Shown here: positions 37,664 through 50,089 of the stretch, one piece after another
How positions within the stretch are numbered: the stretch's first letter is position 1
Layout of the letters: each line of letters opens with the position of its first letter
NCBI GenBank assembly: GCA_015501585.1
Contig: JADNRY010000107.1
Location: 62,001-126,000 of the forward strand
Direction of reading: 5' to 3'
DNA length: 64,000 nucleotides
From: Rhodocollybia butyracea
Lineage: Eukaryota; Basidiomycota; Agaricomycetes; Agaricales; Omphalotaceae
The notes under the pieces: generated by a model
What the model was told of the DNA's origin: nothing
The model's database searches: none
What the model saw: the letters and a program-made list of their open reading frames with translations, nothing else
Translations under genes and position numbers: made by a program

Positions 37664-40600
37664 GGGATTTCTTGAGTACTGGAAAATCAAACAAAGATCA
37701 AATCAAATTATTTGCAACGTGAAGTTTGACACCGCATTTCTTTGCCTTTTGAAATCGTTATCAATATGAAGGACGTAGGATGATCAAGCTCTGGGCCTGG
37801 CCTGTTCCAATCGATCGACGAAGCGACATGAAAGAAAAGTCCCACCAGGATCCACCCCGAATTCGATATAAACTCGTCAGCGCTAAAGATCTATAAGCAG
37901 AAATGTCAAAGCTATATATATCGATCGAATCCTGGCTCATTGAATGACTCGATATTACTCAACGCAGTTCATGCCTACTCATCTGATGCTAATCAATGAT
38001 AAATTGTCTTGTTTTAAAATCAAGCTCCGCAGTCCAGCTCCTTGAGAGCCGGGAAGACAGTATTTGCCTCTGAGTTTACATCAGAGAAGGGAAGGAAGGA
38101 GATTTCGCGAGGACACCTAAGGCTCACGACCAGCGCAAAACCTACTCCAACTTGAAGTAGTGACTGGGTTCATCTCTGAAAGTTACGATATGCAAGCACT
38201 TCGTGCGTGGAATATCAAGCTCTCCAGGAGATCGCGTCTTAATCACATCCCGGTGGTAGTAACTGGTAGTAAGAAAACGTTGACATGGAACTTCGTGTCT
38301 CCCGAGGGATCACTTCACAGATCGGCCTGGAGATTTTTCATAATTATCAGTACTTCAACGATATAAGTCAAGTCGAAGTGCCGGTGCTCAAACACGGGAA
38401 CGAGCGACTACGCGGAAGAAGAATCAACGAGAAGAAAATTGGTGAAGAGATTATGCCCTATGAAGAAAAAGGAAATGGGGGTAAGCTGTTGTAGTATTCA
38501 TCGGCGCAGTGGGCGCGGGAAGACCTACCGAAAAGGATTAGTCGCAGGACATTATATCCACATGCAGTCTAGCTCGTCCCAGGGCACAGTTCTACCCCCG
38601 GAGATGTACGACTGGCAGAAAAGTTATGGTTTGGCAGAGCATTCTTGTTTTCACTTCCAAAAGCTTGAACCGAGTTTTGTTTCGAGCTTCGCACAGGCAA
38701 TAGGTAATGACATGATCAAGTGGTACGCAGCAGCAGGCAAAGGGGTGGATCACAAAATTAGATGAATGATATCGATAAGGATTTGGGGTAGTAGTGGAGA
38801 GTAGCGGTAGCGAGTCGTTGCTAGAATTGGATAGCTTACATCATGGGGGTGTGCTTGAGACGGAATTTTCGAGATACAGTGGCAGTACTAGCCCGAGGGC
38901 CGGGGTGAAGAAGGCGAGCGGAATAAGAAAAGGGAACAGATTTACGCAAAACATCAAAGATGAACACGAAGCACAGGCAACATAACGCTCGCTATTCGGA
39001 TATCAGTTCTAGAAAGCATCCATCGAAAGAGATATGCATCGCATCCGGGTCCTAGGTCGTACTAGCACCTGACGGGAGGTGAACAAAAAATGAGGGAATT
39101 AATGAATTCATCAGATAGATATAGATGCCACGAAGGTTGGAGCGAGGATCAAGGACCGGCTATCGCCAGTGTGCGATGGGTGCCACAGAGTTTTGAGCTT
39201 GTAATACTTGTGTTAGTGTGAGCATAATGATATTCATCTAGTGTTCGACGCCAAGAGAGATTGATGAACTGAAGGAGGACACTTAGTTAGAAAGCGACTT
39301 GGAATACTTCGTCATCAATGATTCGGAGTCGGGCGCCCAGAGAAGGTTTACTAGGCTATATAGTCTCGCAAGGCCAGAGTTCAGAAACAGACGAAAACCT
39401 TAGACGCGCAAGCGCTTATTTACGACTTCGAACCGTCTTCCCCCACATAGTGTTAACTGCTGTGTTTCTGGGACTGTGAAGTCGAGGTCTATGAATCCCA
39501 CTTATATGGCGACTCTATGTATCTTCTTCGAGTTTGAAGCCTTTTCAACTCCAGGAACATGATAAAATTACAACTTTCTCAAGGATTTTTAGGTTCAGAG
39601 ACCCATGCCAACCTGAAAGAGGTTTACGCCACAGTCGTATCTCGTGAGCTTTGTTTCATGTTTTGTTTTTTCTGTCTAATGGTCATCTCTACTAGGAATA
39701 TCGATATGTACTTTCTGTCATGATCATGGACGCCCGAGTTGAATAAGTTGGCGCCGGTACTCTTGCAAGCGCAAACGCCACTGTGATCTATTGGATTAGC
39801 GTAGGCATCCTTTCTGGTATTAATCTGCGAGGAGAGGATGCCTAGTGTGCTGCTGTGTCCTCCTTTTGCTCCTAGATCTCGGTCGTCTCCAGATATTGAA
39901 TAACGGGCCTGTGGAGCGGGGTGATGCAGATGTAGGGAGACTCGAGGGGGATGTGAAGATGAGTGTGCTTCCGGTAGATGCTGATGCGTCATGGTCCTTT
40001 TACTCCTGCGAAGATGGATGTAGATGTAGATGGCTCACGGTGGAGTGGAGATGATAGATGTATGGACTGAAGGATCAGAAGGTACTTGTGTTGCTGTTCC
40101 TGTGACGACTTGGAGTTGGGTCTTTATTATCTGGCGGCTAGAATAGCGATAGCGAATTTGTAGCGTTGTTGTTCTGGGATGGTGACATCTGGGGTCTTGT
40201 TTGACGCGGCGAGGCTAGCCTCCGCCTCCGCCTCCCAGGGTATCCCTATTTCCCGGTATTAGATGGTCAGCCTCTTGAATGTCATCTGACAGCGCGGTCT
40301 CACGAGGTTGCGCAGAACTGTTCATCATTTTCTTCCCATATACCTTGTCGGGAGCGTCGTGAAATTATTGGATGGATAGATTCATCCTCTTCCGCCCTCG
40401 TGGAAATGTAGTAGGATAGAGATAATGTCTACCGCGGGTAGTTTTGAAGGGCATAGAGAGACTTGCACTGGCGCTGAAGCATAGTGCATGTTTCGGACTT
40501 TTACTTGTTTAGATTGCAATTGCTTACAATTAATGGACTTACTTGAAGAGCATTACGAGTTTAGGGTCAGAACGGCGTTCTGTTGTGAGTTGCAGCCGAC

Positions 40601-41472
40601 CTTCTGGGCTTTACTTTCCGTTTCCGGCCATCCCTGATCATCACGTTACGATCCCGCTAAAGTTTTGACTTTGACCGTCCGAAGGGTTCTTCTCTTCATC
40701 TTGTCGCGCGAGACTGAATTGCCACGTTCACAGGAAAAATTCAACTAGTATTTTGCCGACTTGGAAATGCGGGGTTAAACAAGTGCGTAGTGCGGAGGTT
40801 AACGTTGACCTGTGGTGGATGGTCAAACGGTTTCTGAAGCGGTATGGTTGGGGTGGCAAGTACTACAGTAGTGGGGGGAAAGAGATGTACTTGGTGACCG
40901 TGGAACGTCGCTCAGGTTAGTCTCAGGTTCAGATAGTATCATTTAACGGGATCCAATCTTCAATGTATGTTCAGGGCTACTCATGATTTTACCGGTTTTC
41001 CGCCGTCTGCGAGCAACAGCTTCAATGTTGCCACTGTCGTTGCGCCGTTGTAGAGGTGGTTCTCTTCAGTGAGGAGATTTTTGTGACAACAAGTGAGAAA
41101 GGTTTCCCTTCTCGCCAAATTTCTGGTTCGCGTTGAACAGAAACTTGTTGGGGTTTGTGTACTCTAAATCTACCATCATTCAGATGTTATTAGAGCGGTT
41201 TCAGGGTGCCTCCGAATGTTCTCTTATTTGTTGCCGGAGGAATTTGTATTGTCCGGTGCTGTGCTGGCTATTTTGGTAGTTCTTGGGCGGAGATGCGGGG
41301 TCGGCGGGCTGTTCACCGCTATTTGGATGGGCGTTATAGAATTGGTTATTCGGAAGCATTCTGCCTTTTACGGGGCCGGAGAACAATGATGCCGGCAGTG
41401 ATGCCGGCCTGAGAAAATGCACGATGTGAACATGAAGCGTCCGAGACCCTCCATTCTTTCCTTTCAACAACG
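37664..41472. other. 3.8 kb without recognised genes
   Basis: Several short frames occur on both strands, the longest being 38439-38765 (plus) and 39624-39992 (minus). None has a recognisable domain or a convincing splice structure. The last part is presumably the promoter of the GATA-type gene. No mobile-element features seen. Confidence 0.4.
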
Positions 41473-42927
41473 ATGATGACGTTGCACCGTAACTCGCCCA
41501 ACGACGACGCCATGGAGGACTTGCAGAGCTCGTCTTTTGCCAGTGCATCGTATCCCTCTTCTAATATGCCCGGCGCTTTCAGTTCAGTATATTGGCGTTT
41601 AATTATCTTTTCCGTTCTGTTGATTGACCATTTGCTCCAATTTAGCTGAATGCGATAATTGTCATACAACGACAACGCCGCTTTGGAGAAGGGATCGCAC
41701 AGGAATGAAGATCCTCTGCAATGCGTAAGTCTCAGCGATGAAAATTTCAGCTTTATCGCCTTAATGCCTTATCTTCAGCTGTGGTCTTTACTCAAAGACT
41801 CACAATGGTTCGGATCGTCCGTTGAACGGCAAGACTCCCTCAGAGCGTAGGCAGACGACGAGCAAGTCGAAGCAGGAACAAGTTGAGAGTAACCCTCGTA
41901 AGTTGCTCGCTGTCGGCTTTAACGTGACCCTACTAACGTGTACTGCGCAGCACAAGAGTGCTCAAACTGTTCAACTTCGACTACACCCCTTTGGAGGAAG
42001 ACAGACGAAGGGAAGCTTCTGTGTAATGCGTGAGTCGTCGTTATCATCTCACAGAAAAGTTCTAACGTTCTATTGTACGACAGCTGCGGCCTTTACGTTA
42101 AACTCCATGGACATAACCGACCCGTTCATTTGAGAACTGATGTTATCCGCCAGCGGTCAAGGGAAAACGCTCGTGTCCGTGTAAAGCGTACCAACACGGG
42201 TGATGTTCCTGCTGCAGCCTCGCGAAACCCATCGAGGACCAGAGCCACCGCGCAGATTCGTCGCCATTCAGCCCTCGAGGATGACGACGACGAAGACGAT
42301 GACGACTCATCGGACGAAGGCTCTGATGAACCAGGATATCGTTCAATCGGTACTCAGCGTTATTCCGACTCAGAGGACTCAGAGTCAATAGGTACGCCAG
42401 ACGAGGGAAGTCTCGACAATATTCTCCAGCCCAAGTACGGTGTCTTGAAGAATCGCTTCAAACGTCAGCGCATTTCGTATGGAGACTCGGACACAGACTC
42501 GATAGCTTCAATGGGTTCACCCTCGTTGTCGGCGTTAGCTGCTGTCGCCGCTGCAGTAGCTTCTGGTGCTTATCCAGATTCGCCACTATCATTGTCAGTG
42601 CCTCGTTCTCGTATTGCCCTTGCCCAGCCCCTCACCAATCATCCTTTTTCTACAGGTCTCCCGTTGGTACAACGTTCGCACCACGACCCTGGTTCCAGAG
42701 ACTTGATCTTTGATGCCTGTCGCCCTCGTTCCGTTATCACCCAAACTGACGACCGTTCTATACCCGAGTCCCCCTGCGAAACGGCGTCGTATATCTTGCC
42801 TTTTGGAGTATCGGAAATACCGATGGGTCATGCCACGGACACCCTTCCTTCTACTTCGTATCTAAAACCTTCCGTTACAAGGACTTTGCTCGTCTGCTCT
42901 CCGTCGCTATGCTTCCGTCGCGGATGA
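41473..42927 (+). CDS. Transcription factor with two GATA-type zinc fingers
   Basis: Five exons with matching phases: 41473-41581, 41646-41724, 41779-41897, 41951-42029 and 42084-42927. They give about 409 residues. Finger 1 is CDNC, 18 residues, then CNAC, with the core TPLWRRDRTGMKILCNACGL. Finger 2 is CSNC, 17 residues, then CNAC, with TPLWRKTDEGKLLCNACGLY followed by VKLHGHNRP. The linker between fingers is only about 45 residues. After finger 2 come a basic segment (VIRQRSRENARVRVKR), an Asp/Ser-rich acidic stretch (DDDEDDDDSSDEGSDE) and RFKRQRI, a possible nuclear localisation signal. The protein should bind GATA motifs in the nucleus. Two fingers in fungi recall iron/siderophore repressors (Urbs1, SRE), but the Cys-rich block between fingers typical of those is not seen. 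The target pathway (iron, nitrogen or other) is therefore open. The weak donor GTTCAG of intron 1 is the least certain point. Confidence 0.82.
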
Positions 42928-45218
42928 GCCTGTGGGTCATCATTTATATCCCAAAATTAACCTATTCATCTACTTTACTCATTTTTCTTGCATACACACC
43001 TCCTTTGTTCGTGGATCGTGATCGTGGATTTCATCTCTTTCCTTTGGCCTTGTCTGTTCTCTGTCTGGGCGCTTCCACTCTGCCTCCCCACTCTTTCTTT
43101 TGTGTTTGTTGAATATTGTTTGTTCTTGCCGATAATTCTGTTTCCTTTTTTCCTCTTTACAAGGAACTTCCCCCGCATTCACATTTATTTATGTGATTCC
43201 AATATGCTAGAGGATCCCCCCGATATGTACTCACTCGCTTGTCACCATGCACTCTCTTTACTTGTCCTTGCGATACCTACTGTACCCGTGGTTATAATTG
43301 TAACTGTTAATATGACTGTCCGCTTGGACTTTTTTTTTGATAGACTGGTGTGGGCAAGGTGAGGAGAACATGCTAATAGCATGCCTTATTTGAGCGCAGT
43401 GCGCAGGTTGTTTAGCGTGAAGAGGACAAACTCGGAAACGTGTCTACCTTCGTCCGATAACTCCACGGTCTACAGCTATGCTTACTTTTTCAAGTAAAGA
43501 ACTTATTTACGCGCACTCCCCACCTGCATTTCCACTCGTTTGGCCGTGTGGGACGCCACCGCTGGATAAGAACGTCCTAATGGAAAAACAAACTCCCCGA
43601 AAGCCGGATAATAGACCGACGAACTATCTTTGGCCTGATTCCGTGAATGAAGTCTAGCTATAGCAATCTTGGAGTCACCCTCGAGGCAATGAAAGAGTCT
43701 TCGTACGCAGAAGCTGTGCGCACCGAGTTTGCTGACCACGAAGAATCCTGCAGGCAGATTGAAGAAGCTCGATCTTCCCTTGATACTGATGGACTATCCC
43801 TTTGGGACCGTTGGTGATGAGGCAAACCAAATGGCGGCAAAGCTGGAGATTGGACGTGGACGCGCAAAAATTAGGAGACGTGTGATAGGTTCGAGGGACG
43901 GGTCGTAAGGGCGGGCTGTTTTCAGCGATGGGTTTTTTTGAGGGAGTAGTAGACACGTATCGTTCGCTTGATCAACTGAGCTCCGGCAGTAGTTAATCAT
44001 CTATTGATATCCTTGAGTTTAGGTACCTAATGGCGCTTGGAAAGGCTGAATAGCACGGACCACCGGTGATTTTCATGGCGCTAATTTCAGAGCTTCGCAC
44101 GATTCGTACGTCTAGCTTTGACATTCACCTTCTCTCGCTGGAATCCTTTCTTTTTCAAGTATAAAAGATCAGCTTTACGCAATTCCAACGGTTTAATCCG
44201 GATCATATGCAAAACGGGCTCCCCAGGTACAGAAGCTGCTAGTACGAGATGGTGAAACAGCGTTGCAAGTCAGAGGTCCTCAAGGTTCAAGCCAAGAAAC
44301 ACGGCCGCAGAAAAATTCACAGAAGACCAACAAACTTCTTCATCATTAGCCCACGCTAACTAACGAACTGAGATGGTATTATCGTTCACCATCTTTCACG
44401 GAGAAAATACAATCGCACTCTCTCACTTCTACCCTTCCGATCGAAAGGTGGGCCTGTTCTTCCTCACAATGATCTATCAATCTCAAGAGTCTACATGAGT
44501 AATTCCTCATCTATATTCTGTGGCGCTCCAGTGTCTACACTACACTGCCGCACCGCACCAGGGTTAATCGAGTAATCGGCCGAGGTGCAGGCGATTCCAC
44601 AATCACACTTTTGTACACTTTCGGCGTGCCACTTTTAACTTGATGAAACTCAACAATCAGTTGATCAGTTCCGAGCTCACAATCTGTCAGTTTCCAAATC
44701 GGCCTACACGGAACGGCGCTGTGCTCTGCCCTCGGTGCTCGCTGAACTTTGTTTCCGTGAAGATGTGGGCTGATTAAGCCTCAAGCCTCGTCCCTTATGG
44801 AGTTGCCGCGACCCAGCTTCGTCTGGATGACTGTCTCTGGTCCCGGAACTATAGGATCTTAGTCCTGTTCCTAATTGCAGTACATTTCTCTCCCCTATTT
44901 CTATGCGTGGTACACGTTCTCTTTCATTTCCGCCTAAAGATGGTCCCTTCAATCAAGCTTCGATATCATTCCGTGGTCTAGCAGCCTCACTCCACTTACC
45001 AAAAATAATAAGGGATTGAGTGTTAGAGCACTGACGTTTCCCTTGCATTCTTTTGGTCCATCAATCTCTCATCAATTCTTCCTATTGGTTTTTTGCCTCG
45101 CCGAGTCGATCATCGAGGACTTTCCTTCGAATCACGTTTTGTTGATCTAGCCCACAGGTCCCTTAAAGACAGGCTCGGATTGAGGATCTTTAGCTTGGGT
45201 TTGCTTTCCGCAATCGCA
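42928..45218. other. Intergenic with one weak small frame
   Basis: No recognised gene. A 56-codon plus-strand frame at 43647-43817 (MKSSYSNLGVTLEAMKESSY onward, Glu-rich, possible coiled coil) has coding-like composition but no known homologue and no splice partners. It is listed only as a possibility. The remainder shows no structure. Confidence 0.3.
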
Positions 45219-45804
45219 ATGTGAGTATCTACCTGCGCTCTGTTGTTGGGCACACATTGTAGCTAACCAGGATTTTGTTCGTACAATAATAGGTCCAGAG
45301 CTTTACCAACCACCCGGATAATCGTCAGCTCAAATGCAGAGTCCTATCGTGTCGTTGAGATAACAGGTGCTCCGAATGGGTCGTACATTCGAGAGAGAAT
45401 CCTTTCTAAGGTGAATATTGCTGCTCCATCGCAAAATCGGGAGATGAACAAAACCGGTTATGCAGATGTGCGTTCCGGACAACTACTTTTCGCGATACTC
45501 TATATATCAGTCCGAAATTGGGGCGTATGCATTGGGAGGAGCACTATCCGACGCCGGCCTATTTGAACTGTGTCGGCAATATGGCGATCCTTCGGGATCC
45601 TTACGATTTTTTGTCTCGACAGCGCCGAATCGACCTCCAACGCGAAACGAGCCTGAATACCCTCCAGATAACTATTACTACTCAAACTCAAAGTAAGTGT
45701 TTCGGAAGATTCTTCATTCCAAGAGCTGACTTGGCTCTTGCTCTTCATGTAGCCGTTATTACCGCACGGTAATTCTCAACGTACACTTTTCTGATATTCC
45801 TTAA
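45219..45804 (+). CDS. Free-standing homologue of the N-terminal domain of Bck1-type MAPKKK
   Basis: Exon 1 contributes only AT of the start codon (45219-45220). A GTGAGT intron ending TAATAG supplies the G, and the reading begins SRALPTTRIIVSSNAESYRV. Next are VVEITGAPNGSYIRERILSK, an intron (GTGAAT to ATGCAG, about 45411-45465), MCVPDNYFSRYSIYQSEIGA, then YALGGALSDAGLFELCRQYG and DPSGSLRFFVS. A third intron at about 45695-45752 leads to a stop at 45804. The pattern IRERI.SK...YSIY.SEIG.YALG.ALSD..LFELCR..GD..GSL.FFVS is, from memory, that of the conserved N-terminal domain of basidiomycete Bck1-like MAPKK kinases. No kinase domain follows within 2 kb. The product (about 135 residues) may be a truncated duplicate or a small regulator. 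Family assignment is by pattern only. Confidence 0.5.
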
Positions 45805-47580
45805 TGGCTGACTGTACACCGTGTTTAGAGCTGACTTCATCGACTTATACCCATTTGTGCATTTTACCTGGAAGGCTGTGTACGATTACGACTGGGAGGG
45901 AATGAGCGGGAGGACAGATGTGTACACTATCATCACGAACTTTACTCGCTGTTCTTGTAAAGTCAGCACAATCTACTTGTATCGCTAGTACATCACATTT
46001 CAAGATAGTAAGCTCAAGTTTCAACCGCTTTCACCTTTTCAAGACCACTCGGATTATCATTATTAGGTAGGACAACTCACAGCGTGGCTCGAATCTTATT
46101 TTTAAATCTGTTCCGCACGGTATTGCACCTCAAGGCCTCATTTGAAGGTTGGATCTCATGGCCGAAAAGCACGCGATGCTGCCATTGTACATTTTGGCAC
46201 TCCTCCTGCCAGTTGAGATCGGCTCACACGAGCGAAAATCATGAAGCAACATCCATCATAATTGAGAATAGGATAGGAGATTGTGAAATTTCGAATATCC
46301 GACGAGAGTAGCCCTTGATGAAAGCAACCTGGGATGAGTAGGCTTGGGTAGATGGCTTCGATGAGCCGATGCTCGAAGAAGTATCAATGATTTACACACT
46401 ATCTGCTGTATCCGGTATGCAAGGAATTTCAAGGCGGAAAGGTTTCAGTGGAAACTCGGCTGAAGGAGAAGGAGGATAGGACGCGAGATAAGCAGTATAG
46501 GAGTCTTTGTGTGCAAGTGAACATAACATAAGTATGTAGACTCCCTTGGGTTCTTCGAGCTGTGTGGAATAGATAAACTTTGAACGACATAGGTTTCCTT
46601 GAACTTTGTTTACAAATGGCTACGGGTGGCAGCGATTGAATGGAACTTTTTGCGGCATATACCAAGTCAAAATAATCTTGATTCTAATTTCTTACCGCTT
46701 CTGTGTCGTCAAGTCGCTGTGCACGTGCATCATGCGGATTAACGGCGCTTATAGACCAAATCTTTCGCCATGACTTTCACTATCACGGCCACCCGAGCCA
46801 AGAACTCGACAGTCATCTCAGCAGCTTTACTTCCTCCTTCCTCCTTCCGATTCATCTTTTCGTTGCTATCATTGAGAAAAAATGATACTGATTCTCGCAA
46901 TGTCCGTTGCTTTTATTCTATGCCACTGTCATGGTGTTCGACACATGTAGGCGCCTCAAGATATCGAGGACTGATACCAGTGGTAGTACTCATCAATAAC
47001 GGGAATCGCAAAGGGAAGGCTTTTGTGCTGCGGTTTGTCATGGTTTAATACTACTTACTGGGACGATGATGCTAGACCATCAGCCATCCCAGCCATTGCA
47101 TCCTCCCTCCTGCGTTGCAAAAAATGCACGGCCGAGTGTATCGACATTAACTGCCAACGCTAATCTAATTATAAGTATAGGGGGACGATTCGATGGATTG
47201 CAGGACAAGGCGAGTCCCCGATGTTGATTGCCTAGGCTTTGTTTGTTACTGATTCCCGCGTGATCGTCATCTATCTTTCTGGGTATCTTCGATGTGTGGA
47301 CTGCACGCTATGCAGATCCTCGATCAATGATGACTCCGTCGTCAGATACGTTGGGAGTCGGGCTACTGTTCTTTTCCAGCTAGAGTTCGTAGGTTGAACA
47401 TCTGATTTCCAAATGAAACTCGACGCTTACAAGCTAGCTTGGGGCCCATTACCTAGAATCTATTGCAATACAAGTACCATCTACGTCCTTATCACTCTGT
47501 ACTGCCTAAATCAAGAGGATCATCATTGCAGCTTTGCTCTCCTTCCATCTCATAGAAAGGGCTATACCATTGTCACCTCA
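45805..47580. other. Region without recognised genes
   Basis: Short frames only. Nothing recognisable as coding, RNA or mobile DNA. Confidence 0.4.
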
Positions 47581-47589
47581 AAATCGGTT

Positions 47590-48040
47590 CCGGTCAAGGC
47601 CATCCTACCAGCCCGCTTGACTTGGTGGGCATTTCCTTGTTATACTGAATCCATCAGAACTGTTACGGTCAAAGCGTCTGCTTTTGATTCTTCATTCTGT
47701 CGTCGATATTTCCGGTGTGGACGGTACGGTGAGCCATGGCTTTTGATTTCTCGTTGTCAAATACGTTATGATTGAGGTTTGTGTTGTTTACTGTTATTCA
47801 TCAGTTGAGATTCTTACTCGTTGCAGGTCGAACATCAGCACTGATTTCAACCGATTGTGATTCTAGTCCCTTCTGCCACTCTGTGCTTCCTGAATTATCG
47901 GAAACTGGCCCTTTGTAACGTCAAGGCTGTTCTCCCATCTCTGCTTGACTTGCATATCATTGCCCACAGCTCTGAATCCGTCAGAACTTGGAGGGAATCA
48001 GCTTCTGCTTCTGTTGTTCATTCTATCGTTACTCGTCTCC
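47590..48040. repeat. Local direct duplication (about 120 bp units)
   Basis: About 47590-47710 and 47915-48035 are diverged direct repeats, sharing GTCAAGGC, GCTTGACTTG, CTGAATCC.TCAGAACT and TCTGCTT..GTT/TTCATTCT in the same order and spacing. No coding function is evident. Confidence 0.6.
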
Positions 48041-48699
48041 ACTACATCTGATTCAAGTTCACGCCCTCTGTTCAGGAGAGACACGCAAGTCAGCAGGCCC
48101 CTTTTCCAAAATGCAAAAGGAAAGCAATCGACGGCTGGATCAATGGTTTGACAGTTCATGTAGAACTCCGACGAGTACATCTTTTTGTGGTCGATTTAGA
48201 TATGTCGGCGGAATATACGAATATCAATGACAAGTCAATGATCATGGCTCCAGAAACTCCTTGAAAGGGACTAGTCTAACAGCTTCTTTGTTGCTTTAGC
48301 TATCGTCTCCTACTTAACGTTAAGGGTTATAGTATTGCGGTATCGATGTTTTGGCCGTTTGCTATTCTCTGATTCTACTCGAGGAATCAGCTAATATCCG
48401 CGGCGCTTTACTGGCCCCCTTGCGTTAGAGCCAAGCTCACGGCCGCTCTGCATGTTTTCCACCTTGTTTAAATCCCCCCGAGCTTGCTTTACGACTCCGT
48501 TCAGCCTTCAACATATGGGAAAGAGCTCTGATGGGGCCAAAGAGTATTGTTTGTGGGTGCCGGTGCGCATTCCCTATCCCATCGATGTCTGCCGTTCCTA
48601 GAGCGCCCCGAAAGAGTTCTATCATTTCAAGCGCTTGTCACTCATGATCAATCTCAATGCCAAGCGCCTGCTCTCGTAGCCCAGCTGAGTTCCGCCGAT

Positions 48700-49345
48700 G
48701 TTTTTCAGAGCTACAAACAGTTAGCCTTATCATGAAACGACGGTACATCTTCGCTCCATCTACGCTAGCGCCTGTGTTTGTTAGGCTTTTCCAAGCACCG
48801 CCATTCATGAAATTGTACTCTAGTTTTTATGCTCAAGGGATAGTATAAGGATCCAAAACAATCCTCCGCAAGGCAATGCATTGATGCAAAAGGTACGGAG
48901 ACTTGTATTGGATTGTTTCCCTAGCTTTCGGAGATAAATACTATGGATCTTGGTTCCTGCCTGTCGGTTATTGTAGATTCGGTGGATGATCGAATTGCTG
49001 TCCTTGTGGAGCTCCGCTTTCTGACTGTCTAGCGCCACTTGTGAAACAGCATACTGGTGAAAGGACGAAACTCCCACTGCTAGTTTCAAATGTCCTTCCG
49101 GATTCCCAGCTCGGAGAGAGCTCATTAGGGAAGTAGTTTAATCAATTCCCGCATAGTTTGGGGCAGAGTTGAGGAGAGCAACAACTTTAGTGGGCAAGGG
49201 CATTGTAGTGAGGTAGCCTTATCATGGAACAATGGTACGTCTTTGCTCCATTTATGCAGTGTTTGTTAGGTTCTTCCAAGCACTGCCATTCATAAAAATG
49301 TTCTCCAAACAACACCCAAAACAATCCTCCGCAAAGTAAATTGAA
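48700..49345. repeat. Local direct duplication (about 150 bp units)
   Basis: About 48725-48875 and 49212-49345 share TAGCCTTATCATG(A/G)AAC, GTAC.TCTT.GCTCCAT, GTGTTTGTTAGG, TTCCAAGCAC.GCCATTCAT and AAACAATCCTCCGCAA in order. The units are direct and diverged. Nothing coding is recognised in either. Confidence 0.65.
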
Positions 49346-50089
49346 TGTAATTCAAGTTGAGGCAAAGGATACGTCTATCACTTTTCTTAAGTTGCGATTA
49401 TTTGCCTTAATTTTGGATGCACGCTATTACGTTGATCAGACTCTCGGTAGAACTCTGCTTTCCGGTAAGATATACTCAGCGCTGTTTGCAATATACCTGG
49501 CGGTAGACTAGTTGAAGAGCTCGATATGCCGCCATTGAAGAAGGGGTTGAGAGTGTCGCCGCCGATGTGGACCTGGGCACACCTGACGGTGTTGATCACC
49601 GTAGCCAACCCATTCGCCATTCCCCGTGGCTCTCACCTCAAGATTGCATGTGCATTTGTAGACACCGTCCCACCCAACGCTGCAGGAGACCTAGTGCCAC
49701 GCCCCACCCACATCAACACTTGGTCTGCAGTTCTCGTCCTCTGTCGTGACGCTTGCCAAAAGACAGCACGGTCGAGGGGTGGCTGTAGGCCTATGTCCGC
49801 TGTGCGGATACGGTGGCCGTCGAGTAAGTTCATATTGCTGCCTGAAAGAGTACCCAGAGAACTGTTCTGAAGTATTCTGTCTCAACAATTTTCATGGGAA
49901 AGGTGATATCTGTCAGGCCCGCAAAAAGCACGCCCGCGACACAGACAGCCAGCCCGAACCGACAAGTGCCAAAGCTGTTGGGACAAAACAAACCAATGAC
50001 ATGAAGATAGCGAGAGAACCGGGGAGTTTTATCCTGTTGTTAGCGGGACTTAGCATAATCAACCTCGCTGTCTACACGAAGATTGGGCT
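49346..50089. other. Unassigned region with an open frame
   Basis: A 114-codon plus-strand frame at 49526-49870 (MPPLKKGLRVSPPMWTWAHL onward, Pro-rich) has no recognisable motif. A shifted continuation to 50099 ends in a hydrophobic stretch (FILLLAGLSIINLAVY). This could be a small unknown gene with a C-terminal membrane segment, or chance. Confidence 0.2.

Noticed and set aside
43880..43905. GGTTCGAGGG, like a tRNA T-arm or internal B box
   Set aside because: No A box, anticodon stem or acceptor pairing could be placed around it.
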